A stretch of DNA of 64,000 bases from Oryzias latipes. Taxonomy: Eukaryota > Chordata > Actinopteri > Beloniformes > Adrianichthyidae. Below the pieces are notes generated by a model that saw only the letters and a program-made list of their open reading frames with translations, ran no database searches and was not told the origin of the DNA. How positions within the stretch are numbered: position 1 is the stretch's first letter; the number at the start of each line of letters is the position of its first letter. Location of the stretch: NCBI RefSeq assembly GCF_002234675.1, contig NC_019876.2, positions 29,091,196 through 29,155,195 on the forward strand, read 5' to 3'. Shown one piece after another: positions 10,791-22,800 of the stretch. Both the position numbers and the translations under genes were made by a program.

Positions 10791-12580
10791 ACACACAATG
10801 CAAATATTTTGAAACCTGGCAGAAAAGCAGCTGTTAGTTTCCCTTTAATGTTGCTGTGGGTTTACGTTCATTTCTACACACAGGATTTATTCCAGACTCG
10901 CAGTCCAATCATAAAAACTCACAAGAGTACTGCCAAGAGTAGACGAGATTAAAGAGTCCTACAAAGTAGTATTAAAAAAAGGTCAAGTATACAGACACCT
11001 AATAAGATAAAGTCATTAAAATCATATAGAATAAGCGCATAAAAAACAGAGTATAAGTCGGCTAACAGGCTGATCTTCCTGTGGTTCCAGAAATGGGGTT
11101 GAAAGCGTTTGGCACTGAGACGAGATCGGAGGTTTTCTGATGTGTTTAACCTACAGATGAAGCTGATTATGGAGGTGGGAAGTGAAAGGACTCACTCACA
11201 CTCATCCACCTTAGCTTTTTATTTCATAAAAACACTCTTCGCACTGCAGCTTTAGTTTCCCCAGAGACGAGCTGTGAACATAGGAGAACAGAAAGCCTTC
11301 AAGAGAGACAGCTTCACTTCTGTTGTCCGTGATAAATTCACCCCGTTCTTTAAATTGACCTGTAAACTCTACGGACCAGAAAGGATCGTTCTTCACTGCG
11401 GACCAAACGACATCAAGCAAATCTGAAATTCCTGGGAGCACATGAGAGGTTTGGGTGAGGAGGATGCAGATCAGAGGCGATCAGCTGCTGGGAGAAGCTT
11501 TGGTTGATGTCAGTGCACACACACACACATGAATAAGAACCATGTTATCCGTGAACACGCGGGTTCGGTCCAGGACTCAATGGTCCAGGTCGGCTCCATT
11601 GAAGTGGTTGTAGACGTTATGATTCATGAAGAAAAGCTGAAACGTTTTCTCGGACATCTCTGCACTTTGTGGTTTTACCTCAAAGATTCCTATAAAGGTA
11701 AACCACAAAAAACACATGTTCAGAAACTCTTTATGGGTTGCAGAGGCTTAAAGGTCAATCTAAAGCTAAATCAGCACCACTCCCCTCACCAAAGCAGCTT
11801 TTTTAAGTGAAATATTAAAAAATAATCACATGTGACATCATTTTCACCTGAACCAGCAACTCCAGAGTCTCCTCTGTGGCTCTCAACATAAATGCAAACA
11901 ATTTGATTAAAGTAAAATTAGGTATTTGGCATTTGTGTTTAGATTTTTAAACGGAGGTTATCTTACAAATTTTTTTGGACATTACACTAAATGCAGAAGC
12001 TTTGTGATTCAGATAACTACGCAAAATGATGGGTAACGGTTGAATCGACTGTCAGAAGAGTAAATCACAATAGTGTCTTCCTGCTGTTTGGAAGGAAAGT
12101 TCTTCACAGTTCATCACTGCAAGTCAAGGCGTCTTTTATTTTGAAAGGGACAGGAATGTGCTGCTGTCAAAAGTAGAAAACTTATCATTTCAGCATATAA
12201 ACAAAAGACTTAATAATCACAAAAACATAAATGATGTGTCTTTTTCTAAAGGAGGGATCTGGCGGCTCTCACTGAGAGGAACTGAACCAAATGGCTCTTT
12301 TATTGTGAAAGGACTCCTGGCCTCAATAAAAGTCAAGGGAAAAAAATACATGAATTCTTTCTAAAGTCACGTGCCTCTTTTGTTCAACCCTCTGATTCTG
12401 AGGGGTCCAAATCCTTGTCAGATGTTCCGAACGTTTTCACCTGCTGCTCAGCTGGATGAGGTGTTCTGGTTCGGCAGAACTTCAGGACCCGGATCTTCGT
12501 CCCAGGAAGCAGCTCAGCGGATTGGTTTAGCGCCGTTGATGCTGATTGGCCGACTCTCTGCACACCTGATACCTATTTTG
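10791..12580. other. Intergenic, mta2 to cth1
   Basis: No exon-like or structured feature is convincing here. The stretch is AT-rich unique sequence with a few short open frames that match nothing I recognise. The last few hundred bases before 12588 are probably cth1 promoter, with CCAAT-type motifs (ATTGG) near 12520 and 12544. Confidence 0.5.
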
Positions 12581-12587
12581 TTTGGAG

Positions 12588-12595
12588 TGACGTCA
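12588..12595 (+). promoter_or_regulatory. Consensus CRE ahead of cth1
   Basis: A perfect palindromic TGACGTCA lies 83-90 bp upstream of the proposed cth1 start codon, with inverted CCAAT motifs about 45-70 bp further upstream. Arrangement and position fit a CREB/ATF-type promoter element; binding is inferred only. Confidence 0.5.
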
Positions 12596-12677
12596 CCCCT
12601 TCATAAGAACATGCAGGTCGACCGGCAGCAGCGCTTGAACTCTCCCCCCCTCCCGGAGGCTGGACTTCACCACAGTC

Positions 12678-13657
12678 ATGTTCCAGGTATGGCGGGAGAT
12701 CTGCGTGGGAGTGGGAAAGGTGTGCTTGGAAGGTGTCAGGTAAAAATCAGGTGCTTGACCTCTGCCCCCCAGGTCAGCACCGACTCCCCGCGCGCGCCGT
12801 CCTGTCAGGATGAGGGGCTGCTGGAGGGCTTGTTGGACTCTGCCGGCTCCTGCAGGGGAGGGGGTCTCTCGCTGGCGGAGGCTCTGCTCCCCCTGGTCTC
12901 CTCTTCCTCCCCCTCCTCTCCCTCCCCCATGATTTGCTCCACCAGGTACAAAACGGAGCTGTGCAGCAGCTACTCCTCCAGCGGCCTCTGCAGGTACGCG
13001 GACCGCTGCCAGTTCGCGCACGGCCTCCAGGAGCTGCACGCGCCCTTCCACCACCCCAAGTACAAGACGGAGTTGTGCCGCAGCTTCCACGCCACGGGGC
13101 ACTGCTTCTACGGCAGCCGCTGTCTGTTCGTGCACAGCCCCGCGGAGCAGCGGCGCGCGCCGCGGCGCCGCAGGAACGTCCCGTGCCGCACCTTCCGCGC
13201 CTTCAGGGTGTGTCCGTTCGGGTCGCGGTGCAACTTCCTGCACGTCGGAGACGCGGAGTCCGGGGACCTCCCGGAGGAGAAGAGTCCACGTGGCGGCGGG
13301 CTGACCGACGTCCGGCAGCAGCGGGCCCCGGCGTGGAGGCCCCGCGGGGCCCTGTGCCGCTCCTTCAGCGCCTTCGGCTTCTGTCTGTACGGCACGCGCT
13401 GCCGCTTCCAGCACGGCCTGCCCAGCATGATCCAAACCTCTGGTTCCGAGTCCCCTCACAGACCGTCCCCACGGAGCTCCTCCATCTCCTCCTCTCCCTC
13501 TCCGCCTCCTCTCGACACCCCCTCCTCCGAGCCCCCCCACAACGCCTTCACCTTCTCCAGCCAGCACCTGAGTGACCTGATGGTGCCGCTGGCCCTCCAC
13601 CTGCAGCAGCTGGAGAGCTCCAAGGCCCAGGAGATCTGGGACCAGAGGGCTCTCTGA
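12678..13657 (+). CDS. cth1: Four-finger CCCH zinc-finger protein, CTH1 / C3H-4 type
   Basis: ZFP36-superfamily proteins bind AU-rich mRNA 3' UTRs and recruit decay machinery. My model has a tiny first coding exon, 12678-12686 (Met-Phe-Gln, GT at 12687), an 86-bp intron, and exon 2 at 12773-13657, giving 297 residues. Two-exon structure with a short first coding exon is typical of the family. Four C-X8-C-X5-C-X3-H fingers start at C67, C105, C141 and C198. Fingers 1 and 2 have the (R/K)YKTELC lead-in and the 18-residue linker diagnostic of RNA-binding tandem fingers; 3 and 4 lack that lead-in. Four fingers distinguish fish CTH1 and Xenopus C3H-4 from TTP/ZFP36L1/L2, which have two. The C-terminal tail is Ser/Pro-rich. 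The frame also stays open upstream, so an unspliced longer N-terminus cannot be excluded. Confidence 0.85.
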
Positions 13658-13806
13658 CCCACACTTTTATTCTTTTACCCTTTTTAGTTTTGGAATTTAT
13701 TTTTTTAAGCCAACGTTGTTTTAAAATTGTTTAACATTAGGTTAACACTTGTTGATCTTTATTTGTATCTGAAATCCTGTCATGAATTTAATATTTCTTA
13801 ATAAAT
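13658..13806 (+). terminator. cth1 3' UTR with AATAAA
   Basis: A short AT-rich 3' UTR follows the stop. It holds one ATTTA (13695-13699) and an AATAAA at 13800-13805. The ATTTA could make the transcript a target of its own protein family, an inference from TTP autoregulation. Confidence 0.6.
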
Positions 13807-14422
13807 TTGGATGCCAGTGTTTGGGGATCGTGTGGTTCACGTCTGAAGCAGGTTGAGTCTCAGCATAAAAGGAGGAAAATCTCAAATCGCCTGGATGAAC
13901 GACCAACTTCACCCTGTTGGGCCCTCAAAACGGGAACGTGTTTTGTTTAAAACGAGGAACGACTCTCAAAAGGACGCCGTTCACGTGGAAATATGCTCTG
14001 TAGGTTGACGCAAATGTTGCTGAATTTTGTTGGGATGATGTGAGGAACACAGATGAGAGCCCCCCCCCCTTCAAGGAAATGGGCCGCTGAGCACGGTGCC
14101 ACGTTCTCAAACTGCACTAATGTGGGTTCAAAGCCACAATCACGGATTCAATGGAAGGTTTCAGACCCAGATATCAATCCTGAATGTGATGTCACCAATC
14201 AGCTGCCATGTTTCTGTCATGTCCGTCACCCAACACTGGACTGTCTTCAGGTTCTTCTCACGGATCCTCCAACCTGAACCGATAACTGCTCATCTTCCCA
14301 ACTCAAATCTGATTTGGTGGCATTTCTGACTTTTCCAGCACGGCGTAAGAGTTTGGAAGTCTCCTCCGATGTGGGGAAACTTGGATCAAAGATGTGTTTG
14401 ACTAAAGTAAACTTGAATATTA

Positions 14423-15304
14423 AGGCTACGTTCACACTGCAGGGCTTAATGCTCAATTTTGAGTATTTTTATTTTATTTTGCAAGGCCGTTCACATTTCC
14501 AATTAAATGTGAACTTTTGTGATCTCCCGTGTGAACGTGAAGTGACCCGCATGCGCAGAAGAGTCCTCAACAGTGAACGGCGTCACCTGTAGCTAACGTT
14601 AACAATGGATGTCAACAGTGGCAAAGCGGAGCTCTTTTTGCATTACATTTATTTTCACAAAGGAGCCAGCACAATTACAATCTTAATCAGAAAATTAAAA
14701 AGGATAGGTTTGTGGCCATGGCGTTTTGTGGAGCAGTGTTAGCAACGTCGGTACAGAGAAACATGTGGGTGCAGAGTCGTAGCTGGGCTTATCCCCCAAA
14801 ATGCAGTCCAGCTCTTCCTAAAATGGACAAGTGATTCTTTGACGGCCACTTCGTTTGTTCTGGTCTTTAACCTCCTTGTTTTTGACTCGGAGGCTTTTTA
14901 TTTTTCGCTGGCATTGGATCCAGGATCGTCTGTACGCACGCTCAGCCATTTCACTGGAAATGTTTTCAAAAACCGCCCGGTTGCGATAAGAGTTCTGGAG
15001 TTTGGCCTGAATAGAGCTGTCACCCCAAATATGAATCCAATCGGTGACCTGCTTCCCTTCCACTGACTGGTCTCTGCAGCATCGTCCTCCATGGTTGATG
15101 TTTATGTTCTCATCCCGCCAACTTCAACGCAGAATGATGTTTGTAGCGTCTCGATGACGTACGGGTCGGCTACATGTAGCCTGGCCGTTCAGACGGCGGT
15201 CGCATTTGAAAAGATCGGATCTGTGTTGTTCAGACTGTCATGAAATGATCAGATTCATGTCGCATAGGGGCAAAAAAATGGGAATTGGGTCGTTTCAGCC
15301 TGCG
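14423..15304 (+). mobile_element. DNA transposon relic, TIR 'GGCTACGTTCACACTGCAGG'
   Basis: The left terminus is present; the right end is truncated inside the mirrored terminus (…TTTCAGCCTGC). On the minus strand, 15063-14818 encodes a Myb/SANT-like DNA-binding segment (motifs GDSSIQAKLQNSYRN, QCQRKIKSLR), the kind carried by PIF/Harbinger-type elements. A second copy is at 37974-39046. Superfamily assignment is tentative. Confidence 0.7.
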
Positions 15305-15866
15305 TTTCTTTTTTTTTACTTCAGTTTGTTTTTCCCCTTTAGGGGCTGCCTAAAAAATGAAAAAAGGTCCCCTGATTTTATCTTTGTTTTTATTTTTACC
15401 CTCTCTGGTTTATGTGGGACAGCAAGCCTTCAACACATTTGGGACTTTAAGTTTAATTTTAAATACGTCCAACAATAAAATCCAGCCTTGGACGACTTGA
15501 AAGGTGTGCGGGGAACGCAGCAACGTGCCATCTTTAAAACAATGTTAAAACAATGTTAATAAAAAAATGCAAACTTGAGCGCACAGCAGAGACGATGAGG
15601 ATGATGAAGATGCTGCACTACTCTGATTGTGTAATCTACAGAAGTGCTTTTTCCGTTTGGTCTGAAAACGATGGACAGAGGAGCATTTAGAGACTCTGGA
15701 GATTTAAATTCATGTCGTCAGTTCAAACCTTCACCAGCAGAATCGGTGCTCTGACGTCATCAGATGAATTGTTTGGATAGAGGAACAGCTGTTCTGCAGT
15801 TTGAGACAAACGGAAGGATTTGCCAAACTTTAAAATCAGCACAAAACCCATTTGGTTCTTGTAGAT

Positions 15867-16450
15867 CAGGGGGGTCAAATTCATTTTCACCGAGGGCCAC
15901 ATCAGCATAGTGTCTGTCCTCAAAGGACCAGATATAGCTTCTACATGTAACTAAATGCAATAAAAAATAAATGTTACTACGCCTTAATGTTAAATAACTC
16001 ATTTATTTATTTACTATAACTTTTTAAAGTGACAATTACAGTTGCATATTAAACATATGCTTGCTTGTTACCCTATCATAAATCCTTTTAAACATTGTCT
16101 GGTTATTAAAACCCACATAACTCCATTAATGAAGGATCAAACTGTCCAAGTGAATAAAGAAAAACAACATAAAACTGAGCTGCAAAGAACATAAATTATA
16201 GTGCAACATTTGACAAAAAGGCTGCACACAGCTTTGCATCCAACTGATGGTTTGATGACAACAATTTGTCTGCATTCAAACATAAAAGCTGCAAACATTG
16301 AACAATTACAACAGCAGCTATACATTATTAATATGTAATCAACTAAATCTTCTTTTTTATTTTTAAAAATTTAAAACTTTTATGCTCTTGCGGGCCACAT
16401 AAAATGTCATGGCGGGCCACATTTGGCCCCCGGGCCTTGAGTTTGACACG
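15867..16450 (+). mobile_element. hAT-like repeat with 'GGGCCACAT' body
   Basis: The left end CAGGGGGGTCAAATTCA is mirrored by the right end TTGAGTTTGACACGTG. The subterminal CGAGGGCCACATCAG pairs with GCGGGCCACATTTGGCC. The interior is AT-rich with no transposase. Confidence 0.7.
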
Positions 16451-16454
16451 TGTG

Positions 16455-17330
16455 TTGTAGACGGTCCGGTCCCTGCAGGTTCTGACCTCAGAGACATCTT
16501 AGAACCACCAGAACATCTCCAACTTCCATGGATGATGATGATCTCCACCAAATGGCTGGACTTCAGGAAGTGGGCGTGGCCTCAAAGGTTTGGCCAGCAA
16601 TGACCCCTGACCTTAATATCAAAGGGTACTTTTCATAGTCCATTTATTTTCAAGGTTACTGGGTTTCTTCTGGGCGAAGGCGGATCCCCCCTGAACAGGA
16701 CGCAGTCTGTTTCACTTTACATGCTGCATTCACACTCAGACCAAATAGCAGAGTAAGTCATTGTGAGGAGTGGGACACACGCAGACTTTAGCAGCAACGT
16801 CTAAAGATTTCAAGTCAGCAGCACGAGACCCGGTTCACCCTAACGACAGAATGATCCAGATTCTGAACCTTTAGAGGTGCTGGAAGGACTTTTATGGAGG
16901 ATTTTCAATAAATGTCATCATTTGAATCAAATCTGTTCCATGATTTTAGCATTGTACAGGACAGCTACCTTCCTTTGTGTTTTAGCCTGACCTTAAATAT
17001 TGATGATCATCATCTCAGGCAGCAGCTACAACACCAATTCCACATTCCACCAGCTTCTTCTCACCAGCAGGTGGCCTCCTCCTCTGTTCATTCAGACTCC
17101 TACAGCAGTAAAGAATTTATAGTCTTCAACATTCTCCAAATGAAATTTGAACTCAAATTAAAATCAAACTTCACACACTCCCAGTTTACTTAAGAAATAA
17201 AATATTAAACAACAATTCATGCATTTTTAGGAAAACTGTTTGACATAGAAATAAATAATTGTACTTTTTTAGGAAGGAAATTGAAACATAAAACCTTTTT
17301 TTAAGCTCTGCACCCCCCCCCCCATTTTCC
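16455..17330. other. Intergenic stretch, mostly unassigned
   Basis: Only a short reverse-strand fragment of SINE family B is seen near 16650-16735 (CTGAACAGGACGCAGTCTG). The rest has no recognised feature. Confidence 0.4.
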
Positions 17331-17334
17331 AGAC

Positions 17335-17590
17335 CTGCTGAATCCCTTTCTGGGTCACAGAGTTGCTGGTGCCGACCCGGCTTGTTGGGTGAAGGCAGGG
17401 TTCACCCCGAACAGGACGCCAGTCTGTCGCGGGATCACACGCTCGTGTGCACACCTGGGGGCAATTTAGAGACACCAATTAACCTATGGAGGATGTTTTG
17501 GGACAGTGGGAAACATGAAACCCAGCGAGGGATTTGAACCAGGACCTTCCTGCTGTGAAGTGAGAGTGCTGACCACTGCCCCACCATAAG
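17335..17590 (-). mobile_element. tRNA-derived SINE-like repeat (family B)
   Basis: Reverse-complement copy. The tRNA-like head lies at the right (GATTTGAACCAGGACCTTCC, then GTGCTGACCACTGCCC, complements of the B and A boxes). The body reads GACGCCAGTCTGTCGCGGG. It is flanked on the left by a run of Cs. Confidence 0.75.
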
Positions 17591-17599
17591 CGGACTGAT

Positions 17600-19819
17600 G
17601 CACATGTATATAAAAAGAATTAAGCTATAATTTCAAACATGAACTTTAATAAAGTAACTGCATTTCATCACCAAAACATAACCATGTGACATTTTGGACT
17701 GTTATTTTATTTTGATGACATTCACTTTTGATGTAGTGTTTGTTCATGATTTAAAATGAAATTAGTAATACTATCGTTAGTGTTTAAGATAATCTATGAA
17801 AGAGAAAACATTTGAACCCAGAGGGGATTGACTGAACAGTCCACGGTGCAAAATCCTGGTGGAAATACCCAATTGAACCAGAAAAATATTGTTCTTCATG
17901 TCCTGATATTGAAAGGAAAGTTTTATATTCACAAAAATAAATGTTTGCAAACTAAACCACTTTTTAGTACATTTTACAAAAAGCTGTTTTTATTTTCAGT
18001 CCCAAAATTATAACGTTGTTCATATAGTTACTGTTGATCTATGTATGATAACTCAATTGTTAATAAAGTTTTTCGGGGGGAAGGAATGAAAAAAAAAGGC
18101 GCACAATCAGGATTAGTGAGCTGCTTTTATTTTGAAAATTTGAGCGGAAATCCTGTGTTGAACATCCTCGAGAATGGCTCTGCAACAGCCTTCTTCCAAA
18201 TCGCAGTAGCTTTTCGCGCGTTTCTTCAGGATATTTGTCCATGCATTCTTTAAAAGAGGTAAAGTCCCAGTTCTGTAAAACATTCTCACTGGTTTGGGTT
18301 GAAAAGTTTTGGTTTTTGTGACTTCTGTCCTGTTTATTCTGGCGAGCTAGCTAAACAAGCGGCTGTTGCTGTGTTAGCCGCTAGCGATGCTTCTTCTTCA
18401 CGTTCCTTCAGGGCGAAGCTGCTCTATGTTGAGTTACATAAAACTAAAATGATAGATACAAAATTCTATCCAGTTAAATGTTTTTCTTTGTCACCACCTT
18501 AACACAATTGTACTGAAACAATTCAATCTTTGTATAGTTAGCTTCTTTCTTTCTCCATCAGCAGCTTTCAGCTCTCTTGACTCTGTACGTCCGTGTGAGG
18601 CTGCTGGTTGTTTTTAAGGCTTGAAATATGTTGACAGATTTGCAGAATTTTGTGTCAAACCCCTTAGAAAAGCTTTCATCATCATATCTGTGCCTCAGGA
18701 AAATCGAACCCTGTAACTGTTATTTCCGGCTGGCCTTTAGAGTCAAAAGCATGAATGTAAATATATGTCACGAATACAGAGTAACAAGAAAATAAATGCA
18801 GAATAAAAACATTTCAGAGAAGTCATTCAGTCTAAAGTCATAAAAACATGAACATGGATACATAACTTTATTAAATATTTTTAACCTAATATAAATCCAA
18901 ATACTCCAACTAGCAAGTATTAAAATGATAGTAAAGTCTAAATCAGGTTGTGTCCGAATCCGTCAGTACTCAGTAAATACTGCACTAGATGCTGTGTTCC
19001 CCCTTTTTCTAGTGCTGTCCTGATCTACAAATCCAGAGCCCTGGAAACTTCCCAGGAGTCTCTGTGAAAAACCTGTGTGCATCGATGCAAATATAGACCA
19101 CAATGCATTGCTTCAGATTTTTTTTTTTTTGTCAAATAAATGTATTTTTTTAATAAACCATCAACGTTTTTCTCTTCAGAAGACAGTGGACTCATAATCG
19201 TCCCAAAGTACTCATATTAATTAGATTTTAACCTTCTGAAACCGATGACATCATATCCGCCGTTTAAAGAAAAAAGTAGTGAGCGTGGCGTCTGAATGAC
19301 TTGTAAAATTCAGGGCTCTACATAGAGCTGCACTATATAGATTTTAGTAGTTAGGGCGGGAATTCTGCATCATTTTAGTTTGAACTCCTGATGTGACTGC
19401 CAGGTCAAACCTGAGCCACATGCTGATCTGATCAGCGTATCCTAAAGGTTTTCATCGTCCAACGCTAGAATCCCGCCGCTTTCTGATGGCCGATTAGAGA
19501 GGATGGACTCCTGTTTGCTGTTGGACGCCTCCTCAGCCGCAGCCAACCACAAAGAGCCGTTTTATTCCACGTTCCGTTTGTTAGTTTCAGCTCATTTAGT
19601 CAGGTTTGGGCTTTGGCGTGACGGCTACTCTCACTTCCCGCTGACGCCTGCACTTTAAAATCTAGTCTGAACACATGAAAGGTTTGGGGAAATGGATGAA
19701 CTTCTCTGTTTTATTGTGTTATATTTGCTGTTTTATATAATTACATGAAAATTCAGTGATTGTAGTGTGTGAATTGACCCATCAATGGGTTTCGGCGTGT
19801 CGTTCGGTCCCCTTCGCAG
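17600..19819. other. Intergenic, cth1 to taf6l
   Basis: AT-rich sequence. A possible degraded transposon-coding segment lies on the minus strand at 18242-18060 (motif KYPEETREKLLRFGRR), which I cannot place. A 5' untranslated exon and promoter of taf6l may lie within the last 2 kb, because the first coding exon follows a splice-acceptor-like TTCGCAG at 19813-19819. Confidence 0.4.
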
Positions 19820-19833
19820 CTCTGACAGCAACC

Positions 19834-22800
19834 ATGGCCGAGCGGGAGGAGCGGCGCTTTGCTCAGGTCTCCAGGGAATCGGTGGCTCTCATGGCTGAGA
19901 GTGCAGGGGTGGAACTTGGCGAGGAGATGGCGGCCGTGCTGGCGGAGGACGTCTGTTACAGACTCAGAGAGGCTGCTCAGGTGAGTGCTGCCTAAAAGCA
20001 CGCAGGAAACCGGGAACAGAACCGTGACTTCACAAGATTCTGGACTTGTAGACCTTACACCAGACCTTACAGAGACCGCTGTGAACAAGACTTTAAGACA
20101 TGCAGCTGAAATCAGTGTCTGAGGAGCTCAGGAACCTGAAGAGGAACCGGTTAAAAGTCTACAGTCTACAATAACACAAAGTTTAGATTTCCTTTTTGTT
20201 CCTTTATTAGAATCGCACACCTTTGTTTTTACTGGACAATCACATCGACCTTTTTAACATACAACCAAGGATCACTTTAAAACTTTTGTATAAATATCAT
20301 TTATTGAATATTGGACACAACTGTAAACCATAAGCTCCCCTTTGGCAGGGATCTACTAGGAACAAGTCTACATTTCAAAATAAAGTGTATCTGAAAACAG
20401 TCTGGAGAATATCGGACTACAAAAACATCGTCCGATGCTGAAGTTAACACCGACGAATGTGATCCATCTGTGGTTTAGCGCTGCTGGCTCGTTTGGTTAC
20501 AGTCCCGTTAAATGGGGGTCTGTTCCTTTTGGGGGTGTTTTGCTTTTACCAGCTCAGTGGCCTTGTGGTAGAGTGTCTGCCCTGTGACTGGAAGGTCGGG
20601 TGTTCAAACCCAGGCAGAGTCAGACCTAAGACTCTAAAAATGGGACCCAATGTCTAAGGGGTTGGATTGGGGGGGGTTGAACCACCAAATGGTTCCTGAG
20701 CGCGGCTGTGTCTGCAGCTCACCGCTCCCCCAGGGGAGGGGTCAAATGCAGAGAACAAATTGCACACACCTAGGTGTGGGGCAGGTAGTGGAACTTTAAC
20801 TTCAACCTTTGTCTGACTCAGAGCTGCTCTCAGTTCATGAAACACGCCAAACGGAAGAAGCTGACGGTGGAAGACTTTAACAGAGCTCTGCGGTGGAGCA
20901 ATGTGGAAGTAAGCGCCGAGTGTTTTTGTGGTGAGTGAAAGTGGACGTTCCTTCAACATCTTCCCTTGTTCATCAGGCCGTCTGTGGCTACGGAGCCCAG
21001 GACGCTCTGCCCTTCCGCTCGGGGAAAGAAGGAGAGCTTTTCTTCGTGGACGATCGGGAGATCAACCTGATCGAGCTGGCTCTGGCCACCAACATCCCCA
21101 AAGGCTGTGCTGAGACCATGGTGCGAGGTGTGTATGCGAGCACGCGTGCGGACACACGAGCCAAGGCTCGCACTGAACGCGGCGCCTCTGCTTTGTGGCA
21201 GTGAACGTGGCCTACCTGGATGGGAAAGGAGGCGTGGAGCTCCAGGGAGCAGGTGAGAACCGGCTGTACGTGTGAAGGACGCCTTTTTTACCGCCTGCTT
21301 GGGGAAATTCACTGCAGTGAGTCATCAAGGGGGGGCCTAAGGAGCCCCAGGTCCAAACACTGCAGAGAGTTCTGACTGAACCGCCTAAAAACCTCAGAGG
21401 AGCTGACGTTCCTCCATCAACAGCTTCAAGAACGGATGATGTGGACAGCTGATCCTCAGGATGTGATTATTGCATTTAGAGGAATAGTCATCATTTACCA
21501 GGAACCTTTAGCTAGAACATAATTAGAATCCGTTGAAAGTCCTTCAGGTTTTCTCTTCTTAAAGCAGAAACCCGTTTGTCTCTGAATGTTGGCTCCTCAC
21601 AGTACCGACTGCAGTCCAGTCTCTGTCGGACGACCTGCTGAAGTATTACCAGCAGATCACTCGAGCCATCCTGGGAGACGACCCCCACCTCATGAAGGTG
21701 AGCCCCCGCCGGGTCTCACGCGGACGAGTGAAGCCTTTCCCGCTCATCCCGTCTCTGCGCCCCGCAGGTGGCTCTGCTGGACCTCCAGTCCAACTCCAAG
21801 ATCGCTGCCTTGCTGCCGTACTTTGTTTACGTCATCAGCGGAGTAAGTTTTTCTCTGATCAGCGGATACTTTGAGGTTCAGATCGTGGATATTTGAGGAA
21901 TTGTTCATCTGAGAAACCTTTGATGGCAGAGGAGGTTTCACAAATGCAGCTCCGACTTCACCACAAGGAGAAAAGGTGGCGGTCATGAGCCGCTTCCAAA
22001 TCGAGTCCCTGATTGGTCAAAGTTCAACTTTTGCAAAGCAAATCGTGAACCTGAAGGTTTTGAACAAGGAGGTCCAAATTTCTGAGCCCGGTGTAAATGT
22101 AGCATAGGAGATTATCCCAATGAATCATGGGAAATGAGAAAACCAGGCGCTGATGCCGGACAGACTCTGAAACCCCTGTAGCTGTTGTTTTAGGTGGAGC
22201 GGGGAGACAGGTGAGGACGTTCCCCACGTCTGATTGGTCACAAGGACGACGTGTGATTGGCCGAGGCAGTTTAAGGGATCGAACTTTTCCCAAAATGAGA
22301 ACACCTGGCTGAAGCTGTGGAAAAGACGGTCGTTCTGACCAGCTGAGTGGCCTTGTGGTAGAGTGTCCGACCCGGGAGTTCAAATCCACAGCCGTGTCGT
22401 AACGAAGCCTCTGGGCAATAAGGGGTTGGATGGGGGGAGGGGTTAAACCACCAAACCCACCAATCAAACGCAGAAACATGTTTTTTACACCAATCAGGTG
22501 AAACTGAATTGCGGCACACCTGACCCCGCTGATTGAAGAAAACAAACTTACCTGAGCTGTAAAAAATGAAGCTATAAAACCCTCAGACACAAAAAGGGAA
22601 GGAGCTGTGAGGAAGTCGTCCCAACACGTCAGTGTCCTGCTGCAGGTGAAGTCCGTCAGCCATGACCTGGAGCAGCTCAACAGACTGCTCCACATGGTGA
22701 GGAGCCTGGTCCAGAACCCCTACCTGTACCTGGGCTCCTACGTGCGCAGCCTGGTGTCCAGTGTGATGTACTGCATCCTGGAGCCGCTGGCGGCCTCCAT

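Noticed and set aside
12593-13600. 335-codon minus-strand frame and 213-codon alternative plus-strand frame over cth1
   Set aside because: Shadows of a GC-rich exon. The +1 frame with four regular CCCH fingers explains the sequence; the others have no recognisable domain.
18060-18242. Minus-strand 60-codon frame as a small gene
   Set aside because: No start context, no splice partners and no recognised domain; more likely transposon debris, left unassigned.
20551-20620. Possible tRNA gene (A-box and B-box promoter-like motifs)
   Set aside because: The head cannot be closed into a cloverleaf by eye, and it continues into a 260-bp body repeated at four other places: it is a SINE, not a tRNA gene.
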